A stretch of 34,284 nucleotides of DNA, taken from positions 1 through 34,284 of the forward strand of contig DYOQ01000031.1 in the NCBI GenBank assembly GCA_020720455.1, given 5' to 3'. Shown here one piece after another: positions 25,026-33,244 of the stretch. Both the position numbers and the translations under genes were made by a program. The notes under the pieces are model-generated. The model saw only the letters and a program-made list of their open reading frames with translations, was not told where the DNA came from and did not search any database. Source of the DNA: Bdellovibrio sp. GTDB taxonomy: Bacteria; Bdellovibrionota; Bacteriovoracia; Bacteriovoracales; Bacteriovoracaceae. Every line of letters starts with the position of its first letter. Position 1 is the first letter of the stretch.

Positions 25026-25520
25026 ATGCTTTATAATAAAGAGCAGATTATGAGTTTTATCCCGCACCGGGAGCCTTTTCTTTTTTTAGATAGTATTGAT
25101 GCTATTGAGAAAGAGTGTAAGCCTGTTGTTTGTGGAACAATAAGCGATAACAAGGAGATTGTTGGATTAAATGTTAAAGCAACATTTTTGGCAAGAAAAG
25201 AGCATCCTATTTTTGCTGGCCATTTTCCAGGCAATCCAATTCTTCCTGGCGTTGTTCAGATAGAGATGATGGCGCAAGCGGCCTGTTTTGTTGCGGCATC
25301 TAAATTTTCTACTCCAAGTGGAAATAATGTAGAGGTTGCATTGTTATCGGTTGATGCTGCTCGTTTTAGGCGACCAGTAGTTCCAGATATGATTTTAAAT
25401 ATAGAGGCCGTCTGTACAAAGATTAGAGGGATGATCATGAGTTTTGATGCCAAAATTAGTTGTGATGGAAACCCTATTTCAGAAACTAAACTGTTAGCAT
25501 CATTAAAAGTAAACCATTAG
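25026..25520 (+). CDS. fabZ: 3-hydroxyacyl-ACP dehydratase FabZ
   Basis: 164 residues. It removes water from 3-hydroxyacyl-ACP in fatty acid elongation and competes with LpxA and LpxD for the hydroxyacyl-ACP pool, which explains its fixed place among lpx genes. The hotdog fold signature is clear: IPHREPFLFLD, then GHFPGNPILPGVVQIEMMAQ with catalytic His66 and Glu80 spaced 14 apart as in FabZ. It lies 12 nt after lpxD and 29 nt before lpxA. Confidence 0.95.
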   Translation: MLYNKEQIMSFIPHREPFLFLDSIDAIEKECKPVVCGTISDNKEIVGLNVKATFLARKEHPIFAGHFPGNPILPGVVQIEMMAQAACFVAASKFSTPSGNNVEVALLSVDAARFRRPVVPDMILNIEAVCTKIRGMIMSFDAKISCDGNPISETKLLASLKVNH

Positions 25521-25549
25521 CTATTTAAAAAAACAAAAAAGGAGTTGCT

Positions 25550-26356
25550 ATGAGTAAACCGTTAATTCATCCGACTGCGATTATTGAAGAGGGTGCGGAG
25601 ATTGGTAAGAATGTAAAAATTGGGCCGTACACAATTGTTGGGCCAAATGTAAAGATTGGTGATGGGTGTGATATCCACTCTCATGTTAAACTAGATGGCC
25701 ATTTAACAATGGGTGAGAATAATACTGTTTATCACTGTTGTCTAATTGGTGCCTCACCTCAGGATTTAAGTTATAGAGGTGAACTAACTAGAGTAATTAT
25801 AGGTAGTGGCAATACGTTTAGAGAGTTTGCCTCAATTCATAGAGGGACACTGAAAGAGAAGGGCGAGACGATTATTGGAAACGACTCTCTTCTAATGGCA
25901 TATGTTCATCTTGCTCACGACGTAGTACTTGGTGACAAATGTGTTTTGGCAAACTCAGTAAATTTAGCTGGCCATGTTAAAATTGGAAATAGAGTTATTG
26001 TTGGTGGTGGAACAAATATTGCTCAGTTTTGCCGATTAGGTAATGGTGCGTATATTGGTGGAGCCTCTGCAATTGATAGAGATATCCCTCATTTTTGTAC
26101 AGCTGTAGGAAATAGAATTAAGTTAAAAGGTGTAAATATTATTGGAATGAGAAGACAAGGATTTGAAAAAAATGTGATAACAGAGGTTGTCGATTTTTAT
26201 AGAATTATGGAGTCTGAATTAGAATCATTTGCAATTGGCCCTCGTTCATTTGTTGATAAAAAAGAGATTATTGATGAGTTTAAACATAACGAAACGATTA
26301 TGAACATGGTTGCTTTTATTAAAGAGAGTAAAATAGGAATTGCTAACTTTAGTTAA
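25550..26356 (+). CDS. lpxA: Acyl-ACP--UDP-N-acetylglucosamine O-acyltransferase
   Basis: 268 residues (E. coli 262). It makes the first committed acyl transfer to the 3-position of UDP-GlcNAc, or to the 3-amino group of UDP-GlcNAc3N in species with GnnAB. Hexapeptide-repeat left-handed helix, ASIHRGTL, the active-site segment VHLAHD with catalytic His123 (E. coli His125), and the C-terminal GVNIIGMRRQGF motif. AAGGAG precedes the ATG. The neighbouring oxidoreductase gene makes the amino-sugar substrate a real possibility; sequence alone does not settle the specificity. Confidence 0.95.
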   Translation: MSKPLIHPTAIIEEGAEIGKNVKIGPYTIVGPNVKIGDGCDIHSHVKLDGHLTMGENNTVYHCCLIGASPQDLSYRGELTRVIIGSGNTFREFASIHRGTLKEKGETIIGNDSLLMAYVHLAHDVVLGDKCVLANSVNLAGHVKIGNRVIVGGGTNIAQFCRLGNGAYIGGASAIDRDIPHFCTAVGNRIKLKGVNIIGMRRQGFEKNVITEVVDFYRIMESELESFAIGPRSFVDKKEIIDEFKHNETIMNMVAFIKESKIGIANFS

Positions 26357-26368
26357 ATTGAGGTTGTT

Positions 26369-27331
26369 ATGGGTGGACGTAAACTTAATGTGGTTCAGAT
26401 TGGGTATGGCCATCTAGGAAGGTGGCATCTCCAGAAGATTTTTAATTCGGAGTTTACTAACAATGTCTTCTTAGTAGATCAAAGTGTTGATGCTCTTAAA
26501 AAGGCCAAGGTAGAATACCCTAACTTAGAAATATCGAGTGATATTAGCACTGTTGTTGATAAGGTTGATGCTGCAATCATAGTTTCTCCAACGTCCACCC
26601 ATTTTGATTTTTTAAACTATTTTTTATCTCATGATAAACATGTTTTTTGTGAGAAGCCCCTTACTGAAACATATCAGCAAAGCATCGATATAGAAAAATT
26701 GTATGAAAAAAAGAAAAATTTAGTTGTTCAAGTTGGCCATAGTGAGAGATTCCATAAAATCTGGCAAGATCTTAGTAGGTGGCATGATTTTTTTGCAGGA
26801 GCTGTTACAGCTAGATTAGAGCGAGCTGCCGAATTTAAGGGCAGAGCTACAGATGTTGATTGCGTTCAAGATTTGATGATTCATGACATTGACCTGATGT
26901 TATATCTGTTAAAAGAGATTCCATGCGCTGTTCGGTCAACTGGTTATAAAATTAGAACTACTAAGTGGGACTATGCCTGCAGTGATTTCTATTTTAAGTC
27001 AGGAAAAAAATGTACTGTGATTGCATCAAGAAATCATGTTGAAGAGGTACGAAAGCTAGATGTGACTGGGAGACTTGGCCATTTACAGGTAGATCTATTA
27101 AGACGAAAGTTGTTTGTTGCATCTGGAAGTGAAACTAGTCCAGAAAAATTTGTAGAGACTATTGAATATGAAGCAAGAGACCATTTAGCAATTGAACAGG
27201 ACCATTTTTATAAATCGATAATTTTTGGAGAACCGAGCATTATTACTACTAACGATGGTACAAGGGCCCTTAAGCTTATTGATGCCGTGATTAAAAGTCT
27301 AGAATCTGGCAAAGAGACTGAAATTTATTAA
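26369..27331 (+). CDS. Gfo/Idh/MocA-family oxidoreductase, candidate GnnA
   Basis: 320 residues. The N-terminal NAD(P)-binding Rossmann fold shows GYGHLGRWHL at about residues 12-21, the AAIIVSPTSTHFD segment and the family's EKP motif (CEKPLTE). The C-terminal alpha/beta domain carries DLMIHDIDLML, the conserved HDID helix. It is inserted between lpxA and lpxB and touches lpxB with no gap. In Leptospira and Acidithiobacillus, GnnA of this family oxidises UDP-GlcNAc at C3 and GnnB then aminates it to give UDP-GlcNAc3N. Position and family fit GnnA, but no gnnB-like aminotransferase lies in the window, so I leave the symbol blank. Confidence 0.85.
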   Translation: MGGRKLNVVQIGYGHLGRWHLQKIFNSEFTNNVFLVDQSVDALKKAKVEYPNLEISSDISTVVDKVDAAIIVSPTSTHFDFLNYFLSHDKHVFCEKPLTETYQQSIDIEKLYEKKKNLVVQVGHSERFHKIWQDLSRWHDFFAGAVTARLERAAEFKGRATDVDCVQDLMIHDIDLMLYLLKEIPCAVRSTGYKIRTTKWDYACSDFYFKSGKKCTVIASRNHVEEVRKLDVTGRLGHLQVDLLRRKLFVASGSETSPEKFVETIEYEARDHLAIEQDHFYKSIIFGEPSIITTNDGTRALKLIDAVIKSLESGKETEIY

Positions 27332-28480
27332 ATGAAAAAAAGTTGTTTGATTATTGCTGGGGAAAAGTCAGGAGAGGAGCATTGTGAAACGTTCTACCCT
27401 GAATTAATTTCAGCGTTTCCTCATTGTGATTTTTTTGGAGTTGGTGGCGATCTAATGATTAAGAGAGGATTTCGTACTCTTTTCCACCTTAAAGAGTTTT
27501 CATCGTGGGGTATTAGTGAAGTAGTGCTACGAATTCCTTTTTATTTTAATGCGTTAAAAAAAATTGAAAGTGAAGTTGAGCGAACTGGTTGCCAAGTTGC
27601 TATTCTTATAGATTTTCAAACTTTTAATTTAAAATTAGCAACAAAACTATCAGCAAAAGGGGTTAAGGTACTTTACTATGTCGCCCCTCAGGCATGGGCA
27701 TGGAAAGCGTGGCGAGCACAGGTTCTAGCTAAAACAGTAGATACTCTGTTTACAATTTTGCCATTTGAGAAAGAGTGGTTTTTAGCGAGAGGAGTTAAGC
27801 AGGTACACTCAATTAATCATCCATTACTTCGTTCATATCAAGATAGGCTTAATCACTTTAATAGGGTTGTAACTCATTTTGAGCGTGAAGGGGGAATCAA
27901 AAGAATAGTGTTACTTCCAGGCAGTAGAAATTTTGAAGTCAGAAATCTTCTGCCAGAGTTTTTGGCAGCAATTGAGATTTTAAAGAAAGAGTTTAGGATT
28001 GAGGTTGGTGTTGTTACCACTAGTAGTGTTGAAAATAGAATCTATCTTCCATATTTAAATAGGATTGAGAAACAGTTTAAGAGCGAAGATTTGGCAGACG
28101 CTCTATTGTGGGCAGATGTAGCTTTGGCCGCTAGCGGGACCGTCACTCTTACTTGTGCTCTTTTTCAATTGCCAACGGTTGTTGCTTACAAGACATCGAT
28201 TCTTAATGAGTTTATTTATGAAAATTTTATCTCATATAAGGGGCCAATTAGTTTAGCAAATATTTTGCACCAAGCTCCTGCTTTATTCCCAGAACTTGTT
28301 CAAAATGGCTGTTCTGGATTTAATATTGCAAAAATTGTAAAATGTTGGTTAACAGACCGGCCTCTTTATGAAAAAATTATCTCACAACTTAAGTTAACGG
28401 CAGATTTCTCAAAAGGGAGTGATGGGCCGGAAGTAAAAAAAATGATTGAGGTTTTAAGCTCGAGTGGAGGAGTCGTTTGA
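27332..28480 (+). CDS. lpxB: Lipid-A-disaccharide synthase
   Basis: 382 residues, exactly family size. A GT19 glycosyltransferase that joins UDP-diacyl-sugar and lipid X to form the tetra-acyl disaccharide. Seen: the opening IIAGEKSGEEH (usual form GEASGD; here the Asp is Glu), FGVGGDLM, YYVAPQAWAWKAWR, LPFEKEWF, LLPGSRNFEV, and the sugar-nucleotide segment LAASGTVTLTCALFQLPTVVAYK. It begins immediately after the oxidoreductase stop and overlaps lpxK by 4 nt. Confidence 0.95.
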   Translation: MKKSCLIIAGEKSGEEHCETFYPELISAFPHCDFFGVGGDLMIKRGFRTLFHLKEFSSWGISEVVLRIPFYFNALKKIESEVERTGCQVAILIDFQTFNLKLATKLSAKGVKVLYYVAPQAWAWKAWRAQVLAKTVDTLFTILPFEKEWFLARGVKQVHSINHPLLRSYQDRLNHFNRVVTHFEREGGIKRIVLLPGSRNFEVRNLLPEFLAAIEILKKEFRIEVGVVTTSSVENRIYLPYLNRIEKQFKSEDLADALLWADVALAASGTVTLTCALFQLPTVVAYKTSILNEFIYENFISYKGPISLANILHQAPALFPELVQNGCSGFNIAKIVKCWLTDRPLYEKIISQLKLTADFSKGSDGPEVKKMIEVLSSSGGVV

Positions 28481-29535
28481 GGTATATACTGGTTTTTTTT
28501 CTCTATCCATTTACCTTTTTGTGGGATGGCCTTTATAGATTACGAAGATTTCTCTACCTTGTTGGATTTTTTAACTCTCGTTCTTTTAAGGTTCCGATAA
28601 TATCTGTAGGTAACATTACTTTTGGTGGAACAGGAAAAACACCGTTTATCATTTGGTTGTCTGAATATATAAGAGGCCAAGGAAAAAGAGTGATGATTCT
28701 TTCTCGTGGTTATAAAAGTAAATTTGAAACGAGTAGTGGATTAATCGCTGGTTCTAGTCGGTTTATTGGTGAAGCTAGTGATTTTGGTGATGAGCCTGTG
28801 TTGTTAGCTAGAAGATTAAAAAATGTTCCAATAGCAGTTGGGAAAAAAAGGGCCGATAACTTGGCCCATTACTTTGAAAAGGAGATGCCAGATGTTGTGT
28901 TGCTTGATGATGGCCATCAACATTTGAATCTTAGAAGAGATGCTAATCTTCTACTCTTCGATGCGACCATGAGTATGGAGCGGTATAAAGTGGCCCCGCT
29001 TGGCTATTTAAGAGAGGGAATGAGCTCATTAGGTGATGCAGATGTAATAGTCATCGGACACAGCGATGTCGCTGGTATTGAGCAGGTCACTACACTTAAA
29101 AAGGCAATTAAAGAGTATGTTAGAGATGATGTTATTTGGGCAGAGGTTGGACATCGACCTAAAGGTCTGTTTAATAGAAATTATGATAGAGTTTTTGATA
29201 AAGAAAAAATGAATGGCGTTCACGCTATTGCAATTGCTGGGATTGCGACGCCTGAACATTTTTTTTCTTTATTAGAAAAACTTGGAGTAGTTTTGATTGG
29301 AAAATATCCTTTACCTGACCATCATACTTATACTCAAAAAGAGTTTAGAGAGTATCAAGCAGTTGCTAAACATCACAGTGCGATCGTTGTAACGACAGAA
29401 AAAGATATGGTGAAAATGCGTAAGTTTGTAGAGGATGAAGAGACGCTTTTTTTGCAAATTGATGTCGAATTCTTTTCTGGAGAAGAACAAGTAAAAGAGT
29501 ATATTCAAGGTGTGGTCAGTTATGAAATTTGTTAA
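28477..29535 (+). CDS. lpxK: Tetraacyldisaccharide 4'-kinase
   Basis: 352 residues. It phosphorylates the 4' position of the lipid A disaccharide at the inner membrane. One N-terminal hydrophobic segment, then the P-loop GGTGKTP (Gly50-Pro56), the RGYKS motif and the DDGHQHLNLRRD active-site stretch with its paired Asp. The start is a TTG inside the lpxB stop (TTGA), an unusual start codon supported by the family's N-terminus. The presence of LpxK implies that a phosphorylated intermediate is made, even if the phosphate is later replaced. Confidence 0.94.
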   Translation: MRYILVFFLYPFTFLWDGLYRLRRFLYLVGFFNSRSFKVPIISVGNITFGGTGKTPFIIWLSEYIRGQGKRVMILSRGYKSKFETSSGLIAGSSRFIGEASDFGDEPVLLARRLKNVPIAVGKKRADNLAHYFEKEMPDVVLLDDGHQHLNLRRDANLLLFDATMSMERYKVAPLGYLREGMSSLGDADVIVIGHSDVAGIEQVTTLKKAIKEYVRDDVIWAEVGHRPKGLFNRNYDRVFDKEKMNGVHAIAIAGIATPEHFFSLLEKLGVVLIGKYPLPDHHTYTQKEFREYQAVAKHHSAIVVTTEKDMVKMRKFVEDEETLFLQIDVEFFSGEEQVKEYIQGVVSYEIC

Positions 29536-30589
29536 TTTTGTAAATTTGTCGGCCATTGTTGTGTTGATTGTCTCGTGTGCTACAGGGGAAGATGTTGGTA
29601 AGAGTAGCAAAAAAGTAGATGTGTTAAAAGAGTTTAATGTAGAGAAAGATTTGTCGAAGTTTGAAGTTACCCAGGGCCCGTTAATTGTAAATAAACAAGA
29701 TCTGACACTCCAAAAAACTGCGAAAGTTTCTAACAATAAATATAATAAAAAATCACGAGCGAACATAAGTTTGCCTCAACCTGTTGCTACTTCTGCACCA
29801 ATTGAAGAAAAGAGTAAGGAGCAGATAGAAGAGGAAGAGAAGTTTCTTGGTTTTGACAAAGTATCAGAAACTTTTTGGTCGACTTCAACTCCACGTTGGT
29901 ATCTTGGCGAGAAGACAGTTTTTAGAGTCACATATTTTGGAGTAACGGTTGGTGATATTACAATGGAATCTTCTGATATTGTGTACGTAGGAGGCCTTGA
30001 GGCCTATCGGTATATAGGCAACCTTAAGTCTGCAAAATATTATAGTATGATCTATGCATTAGATGATTCGATTGAAACATTGGTTGATATTAAAAGTAAT
30101 CGGCCTATGAAATACTCAGTAGTTCAAAGAGAGAGCGGCAAAAATGCTGATGACCTTCAGCTTTACGATTTTGCTCAAAAAAAATCCTATTATTGGTATA
30201 AGCGAGACAAGAAGGGGCAGATTAGCAAAACAGAAAAAGAGTCAGCAATACCAACTTATGCTCAAAATATGTTTTCTATTTTCCCATTCATTCGAGGATT
30301 ACCTCTCGATATTGGTAAAGAGTACATAATTCCCATTATGAACAAAGGAAAAGTTTGGCAACTTAGTACTCACGCAGAGGGTACTGAGCAAATTGTTATA
30401 CAAGGGGCCAGCTATAATGCGCTTAAAGTTAGCGCAACAACCGAGATCGATTTGCCAAAGGGTAATCAAGATAAATTTATTTTTTGGTTTGAATCAGACG
30501 AGAGGAGAAAACCTCTTAAGTTTGAGGCAAAGGTAAAGCTCGGTTCTTTGGCCGGTGAGGTTACTAGTTATAGTTCTCCTTCTCCTTAG
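29522..30589 (+). CDS. DUF3108-like lipoprotein
   Basis: About 355 residues from the ATG at 29522, chosen because it gives a clean lipoprotein signal (MKFVNFVNL, LIVSC with Cys19); a GTG at 29510 would spoil it. After a charged, disordered linker (to about residue 110) comes a beta-rich domain: WYLGEKTVFRVTYFGVTVGD, then YSMIYALDDSIETLVD and MFSIFPFIRGLPLDIGKEY. This pattern resembles DUF3108 proteins, periplasmic or outer-membrane beta-barrel-like lipid-binding folds of unknown role. It overlaps lpxK by 14 nt, so it is probably co-translated with the lipid A genes, but I cannot assign a function. Confidence 0.75.
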   Translation: MKFVNFVNLSAIVVLIVSCATGEDVGKSSKKVDVLKEFNVEKDLSKFEVTQGPLIVNKQDLTLQKTAKVSNNKYNKKSRANISLPQPVATSAPIEEKSKEQIEEEEKFLGFDKVSETFWSTSTPRWYLGEKTVFRVTYFGVTVGDITMESSDIVYVGGLEAYRYIGNLKSAKYYSMIYALDDSIETLVDIKSNRPMKYSVVQRESGKNADDLQLYDFAQKKSYYWYKRDKKGQISKTEKESAIPTYAQNMFSIFPFIRGLPLDIGKEYIIPIMNKGKVWQLSTHAEGTEQIVIQGASYNALKVSATTEIDLPKGNQDKFIFWFESDERRKPLKFEAKVKLGSLAGEVTSYSSPSP

Positions 30590-30610
30590 TTCGTGAAAGG
30601 ATTGTTGATT

Positions 30611-31771
30611 ATGGACAAGAGATCCAACGTTCTTTTTTTATGCCTAAGCTCAGGTCGAGGAATTACAGAACGAACTGTTGCAAGAGATATATCTCTTGTT
30701 AGTCACTCAGATGTTAGCAATGAGATTATGCCTTACCTTTATACTGAAAAAAACTCGTACCTAGATAGAATTACTCAAGAGTTTAGTTGTACAAAAGTTT
30801 ATCACCAACCACTAAGATCTAGGCGTATTCCGTTACTTTTTCAAGTTAAGGCCCTTTCTCGAGTTATTAGTAATAATGGTATCGACGTTGTTCATGTATA
30901 TGGTGCAGAGTTGTTGTGGGAAACAATTCTAGCGTTAAGAAATATGCCTTTTATTCCACTAGTGTATTATCACACTAAAAAGCTTGATAGGTATTACCGA
31001 GGACATATCTATTCGTTTCTTCGGAGAAGAGTTGATCTTGCATGGGCAAGTTCATCTTATATGTCAAAAAATCTAGAAGAGTTCATCGGTCTAAGGGCCG
31101 GTAAAATCGCAATTTGTTCAAACCCGCTTGAAAGAAAGAATGAGTACAGTCTCTTTACTAAAGTGCCAAAAGAGTTTTATCTTGGAACTAGAGTGTGCTC
31201 TGAAAATAGAGATTTAGAGAGTGTTAAAACACTACTTCTTGCGATTAAGCAGATTGTATCTCATGATGATATTAAATTAAAAATGATCCTACTTTTTGAA
31301 TCCAACTATGAGAGTAGTTCTTTTGCAAGAGTTGTCTACAATCAAATCATAAAGTTAAATTTGCAGAGTTTTGTTTACTTTTATACCGAATCAAAAATCG
31401 AGCGAGTTATTCACTCGTTTGATCTATGGATTGATATTTCGGATGGTTCTGACTCTATCGATTATGCAGCACTTGCTGTTGGTTCAGCAGTGCCTGTTCT
31501 TATGCCAAAAGATATCATCGCGATGGAACTTTTAAACACTGAATTTGGAAGTGTCGGAGAGGCATACTCTAAAGGTGACACGAGGTCGCTGGCGACTAAA
31601 ATTTTAAAAGTATTTGAAAATATTTCTGTGATTAAAGATACGATTATTAGTTTTGTAGAAAATGGTAGTAATAAATGTGAGAGAGAGTGCCGTTTGCGAG
31701 AGTTGCTTAGCGAATCAGTAAGGTTAAGAAAAAAACGCGAACGTTTTTTCTCAAGAGGTGAGACAAAATGA
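30611..31771 (+). CDS. GT-B-fold glycosyltransferase (GT4-like)
   Basis: About 386 residues from the ATG at 30611, which has AAAGGA nine bases upstream; a GTG at 30593 lacks one. Seen: an N-terminal Rossmann-like domain (NVLFLCLSSGRGITERTVARD, then GIDVVHVYGAELLWE), a middle segment WASSSYMSKNLEEF, and a C-terminal domain with DLWIDISDGSDSIDYAALAVGSAVPVL, the position of the nucleotide-sugar site in GT4 enzymes (the usual E-x7-E motif is not clear). The tail is basic (RLRKKRERFFS), suggesting membrane contact. Its place in the lipid A operon suggests a sugar added to lipid A or core; this is inference. It overlaps dacB by 4 nt. Confidence 0.7.
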   Translation: MDKRSNVLFLCLSSGRGITERTVARDISLVSHSDVSNEIMPYLYTEKNSYLDRITQEFSCTKVYHQPLRSRRIPLLFQVKALSRVISNNGIDVVHVYGAELLWETILALRNMPFIPLVYYHTKKLDRYYRGHIYSFLRRRVDLAWASSSYMSKNLEEFIGLRAGKIAICSNPLERKNEYSLFTKVPKEFYLGTRVCSENRDLESVKTLLLAIKQIVSHDDIKLKMILLFESNYESSSFARVVYNQIIKLNLQSFVYFYTESKIERVIHSFDLWIDISDGSDSIDYAALAVGSAVPVLMPKDIIAMELLNTEFGSVGEAYSKGDTRSLATKILKVFENISVIKDTIISFVENGSNKCERECRLRELLSESVRLRKKRERFFSRGETK

Positions 31772-33225
31772 TTATTACTGTTAGCAAAAAGATAGTTTTG
31801 TTATTGTTTTCGTTGTCATCGTTGGTTGTTGTTTCTTCTAGCGCAACTACGATTAATGAAGAAATAGACTCCTTGATAAAGCAGTCAAAAGAGCCGATGG
31901 AAAATCTAGGTGTCGCTGTTTTTGATCTTGGCGGCGAAGAGTTATACTCGCTAAATGGGACAGATGGGTTTATCCCTGCATCTTTGTCCAAAATTTTTGT
32001 TTCAATTATGGGAGCATCTGTTTTACAGCCAAGTTTTAAACTAAGGACTACTCTCGGTTATGTTGGATCGATTGAAAATGGAGAGTTAAAGGGTGATTTG
32101 TATCTTGTTGGTGGTGGTGATCCTCAACTTTATACCTCTCATTTGAATAATTTTATCTGTGCGCTTAAAAAGAGAGGAGTTAATAAAATTAGTGGCAATT
32201 TTTATTATGTTGATAGCTCTTTGCCGACGGCAACTGTTATTAATGGCCTAGGTGATTTAGATCAGACAGATAATTCAGGAGTTTCTGCTCTTAGTGTTAA
32301 TTACAATAGGTTCTCTTTTTACAAAGAAGATGATGGTTCGCTTACAGAGGTTATGGATTTGCCTGGTATTGAGTTTAAAAGAGTGACGGATAATCTTTCA
32401 GAGGCAAGATTTGAGGCAGTGGAAGAGAGTGGAAATTGGGTCTGGAGATATCGAAGTTATAAATCGCTAGCGATAGATGAACTCCCTGTTAGAGATCCTA
32501 GTAGATTCACAGCAGAGATGTTCAGACAACTTGCTGCCATTCAAAATGTCATCATTCCATCTCCAATGAAAAAAAATGGGTTTGATGTAGATAAATTTAA
32601 TAAAATTTTGTGGCATGAGAGTTACGAGATCATAGATATTATTGCTCAGATGTTAGAGTTTAGTAACAACTTGGTTGCAGAACTTATTCTTCTAGAAGCG
32701 TCTAAAGAGTATCTTGGACAAAAACCGCCATTTCCAGCAGGCCCAGTATTATTAAGTTTTTTAAAAGAGCGTTACCCTAGTGTTGATTGGACAGGCGTCT
32801 ATCTAGATAATGGTTCTGGACATAGTTATGTTACAAAAGTGACACCAAAAGCGTTTGGTAAATTTTTGCAACAGGTCCATAATGTTAATTTTAAAGATGT
32901 ATTTTTTGGAAATCTTTTTTCGATATCAGGCCATAATGGATGGATTAGGAAGAGACTTTATAAAGATGGGTTTGCATTTACCGTTATGGCAAAGACAGGA
33001 ACAATTGATTTTTCTTCAGCAATTGCGGGGTATTTTTTTGGTAAGAGTGGTCAAAAAAAAGCGTTTGTTATTATGAATACCAATAAAAAGAAGCGAGAGT
33101 CGTTAGATGCATTGCCAGCTAATGATCCAAAGAGAGCAGCACTGAAAAAAGAGGTTGGTGGTTGGAAAAATGTCTCTAGAAACTTGCAAGATAGTATAAT
33201 TAAGGTTTTAATTAATAGGTTTTAA
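31768..33225 (+). CDS. dacB: D-alanyl-D-alanine carboxypeptidase/endopeptidase (PBP4, family S13)
   Basis: 485 residues, standard for PBP4. It trims D-Ala from stem peptides and cuts cross-links in the periplasm. The signal peptide ends near VVVSSSA. The three penicillin-binding motifs are present: SLSK (Ser72 nucleophile, Lys75), SNN (299-301), and KTG (409-411, in MAKTGTIDFSSA). Between the first two lies the inserted domain typical of class C low-mass PBPs (GGGDPQLY, then the LSVNYN segment). The start overlaps the glycosyltransferase stop (ATGA). Confidence 0.94.
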   Translation: MIITVSKKIVLLLFSLSSLVVVSSSATTINEEIDSLIKQSKEPMENLGVAVFDLGGEELYSLNGTDGFIPASLSKIFVSIMGASVLQPSFKLRTTLGYVGSIENGELKGDLYLVGGGDPQLYTSHLNNFICALKKRGVNKISGNFYYVDSSLPTATVINGLGDLDQTDNSGVSALSVNYNRFSFYKEDDGSLTEVMDLPGIEFKRVTDNLSEARFEAVEESGNWVWRYRSYKSLAIDELPVRDPSRFTAEMFRQLAAIQNVIIPSPMKKNGFDVDKFNKILWHESYEIIDIIAQMLEFSNNLVAELILLEASKEYLGQKPPFPAGPVLLSFLKERYPSVDWTGVYLDNGSGHSYVTKVTPKAFGKFLQQVHNVNFKDVFFGNLFSISGHNGWIRKRLYKDGFAFTVMAKTGTIDFSSAIAGYFFGKSGQKKAFVIMNTNKKKRESLDALPANDPKRAALKKEVGGWKNVSRNLQDSIIKVLINRF

Positions 33226-33244
33226 TGTGTAAGGAGTGTTAATT

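Noticed and set aside
29311-29766. 151-residue minus-strand frame across the lpxK/lipoprotein junction
   Set aside because: It is antisense to two well-supported, overlapping genes and shows no motif of its own.
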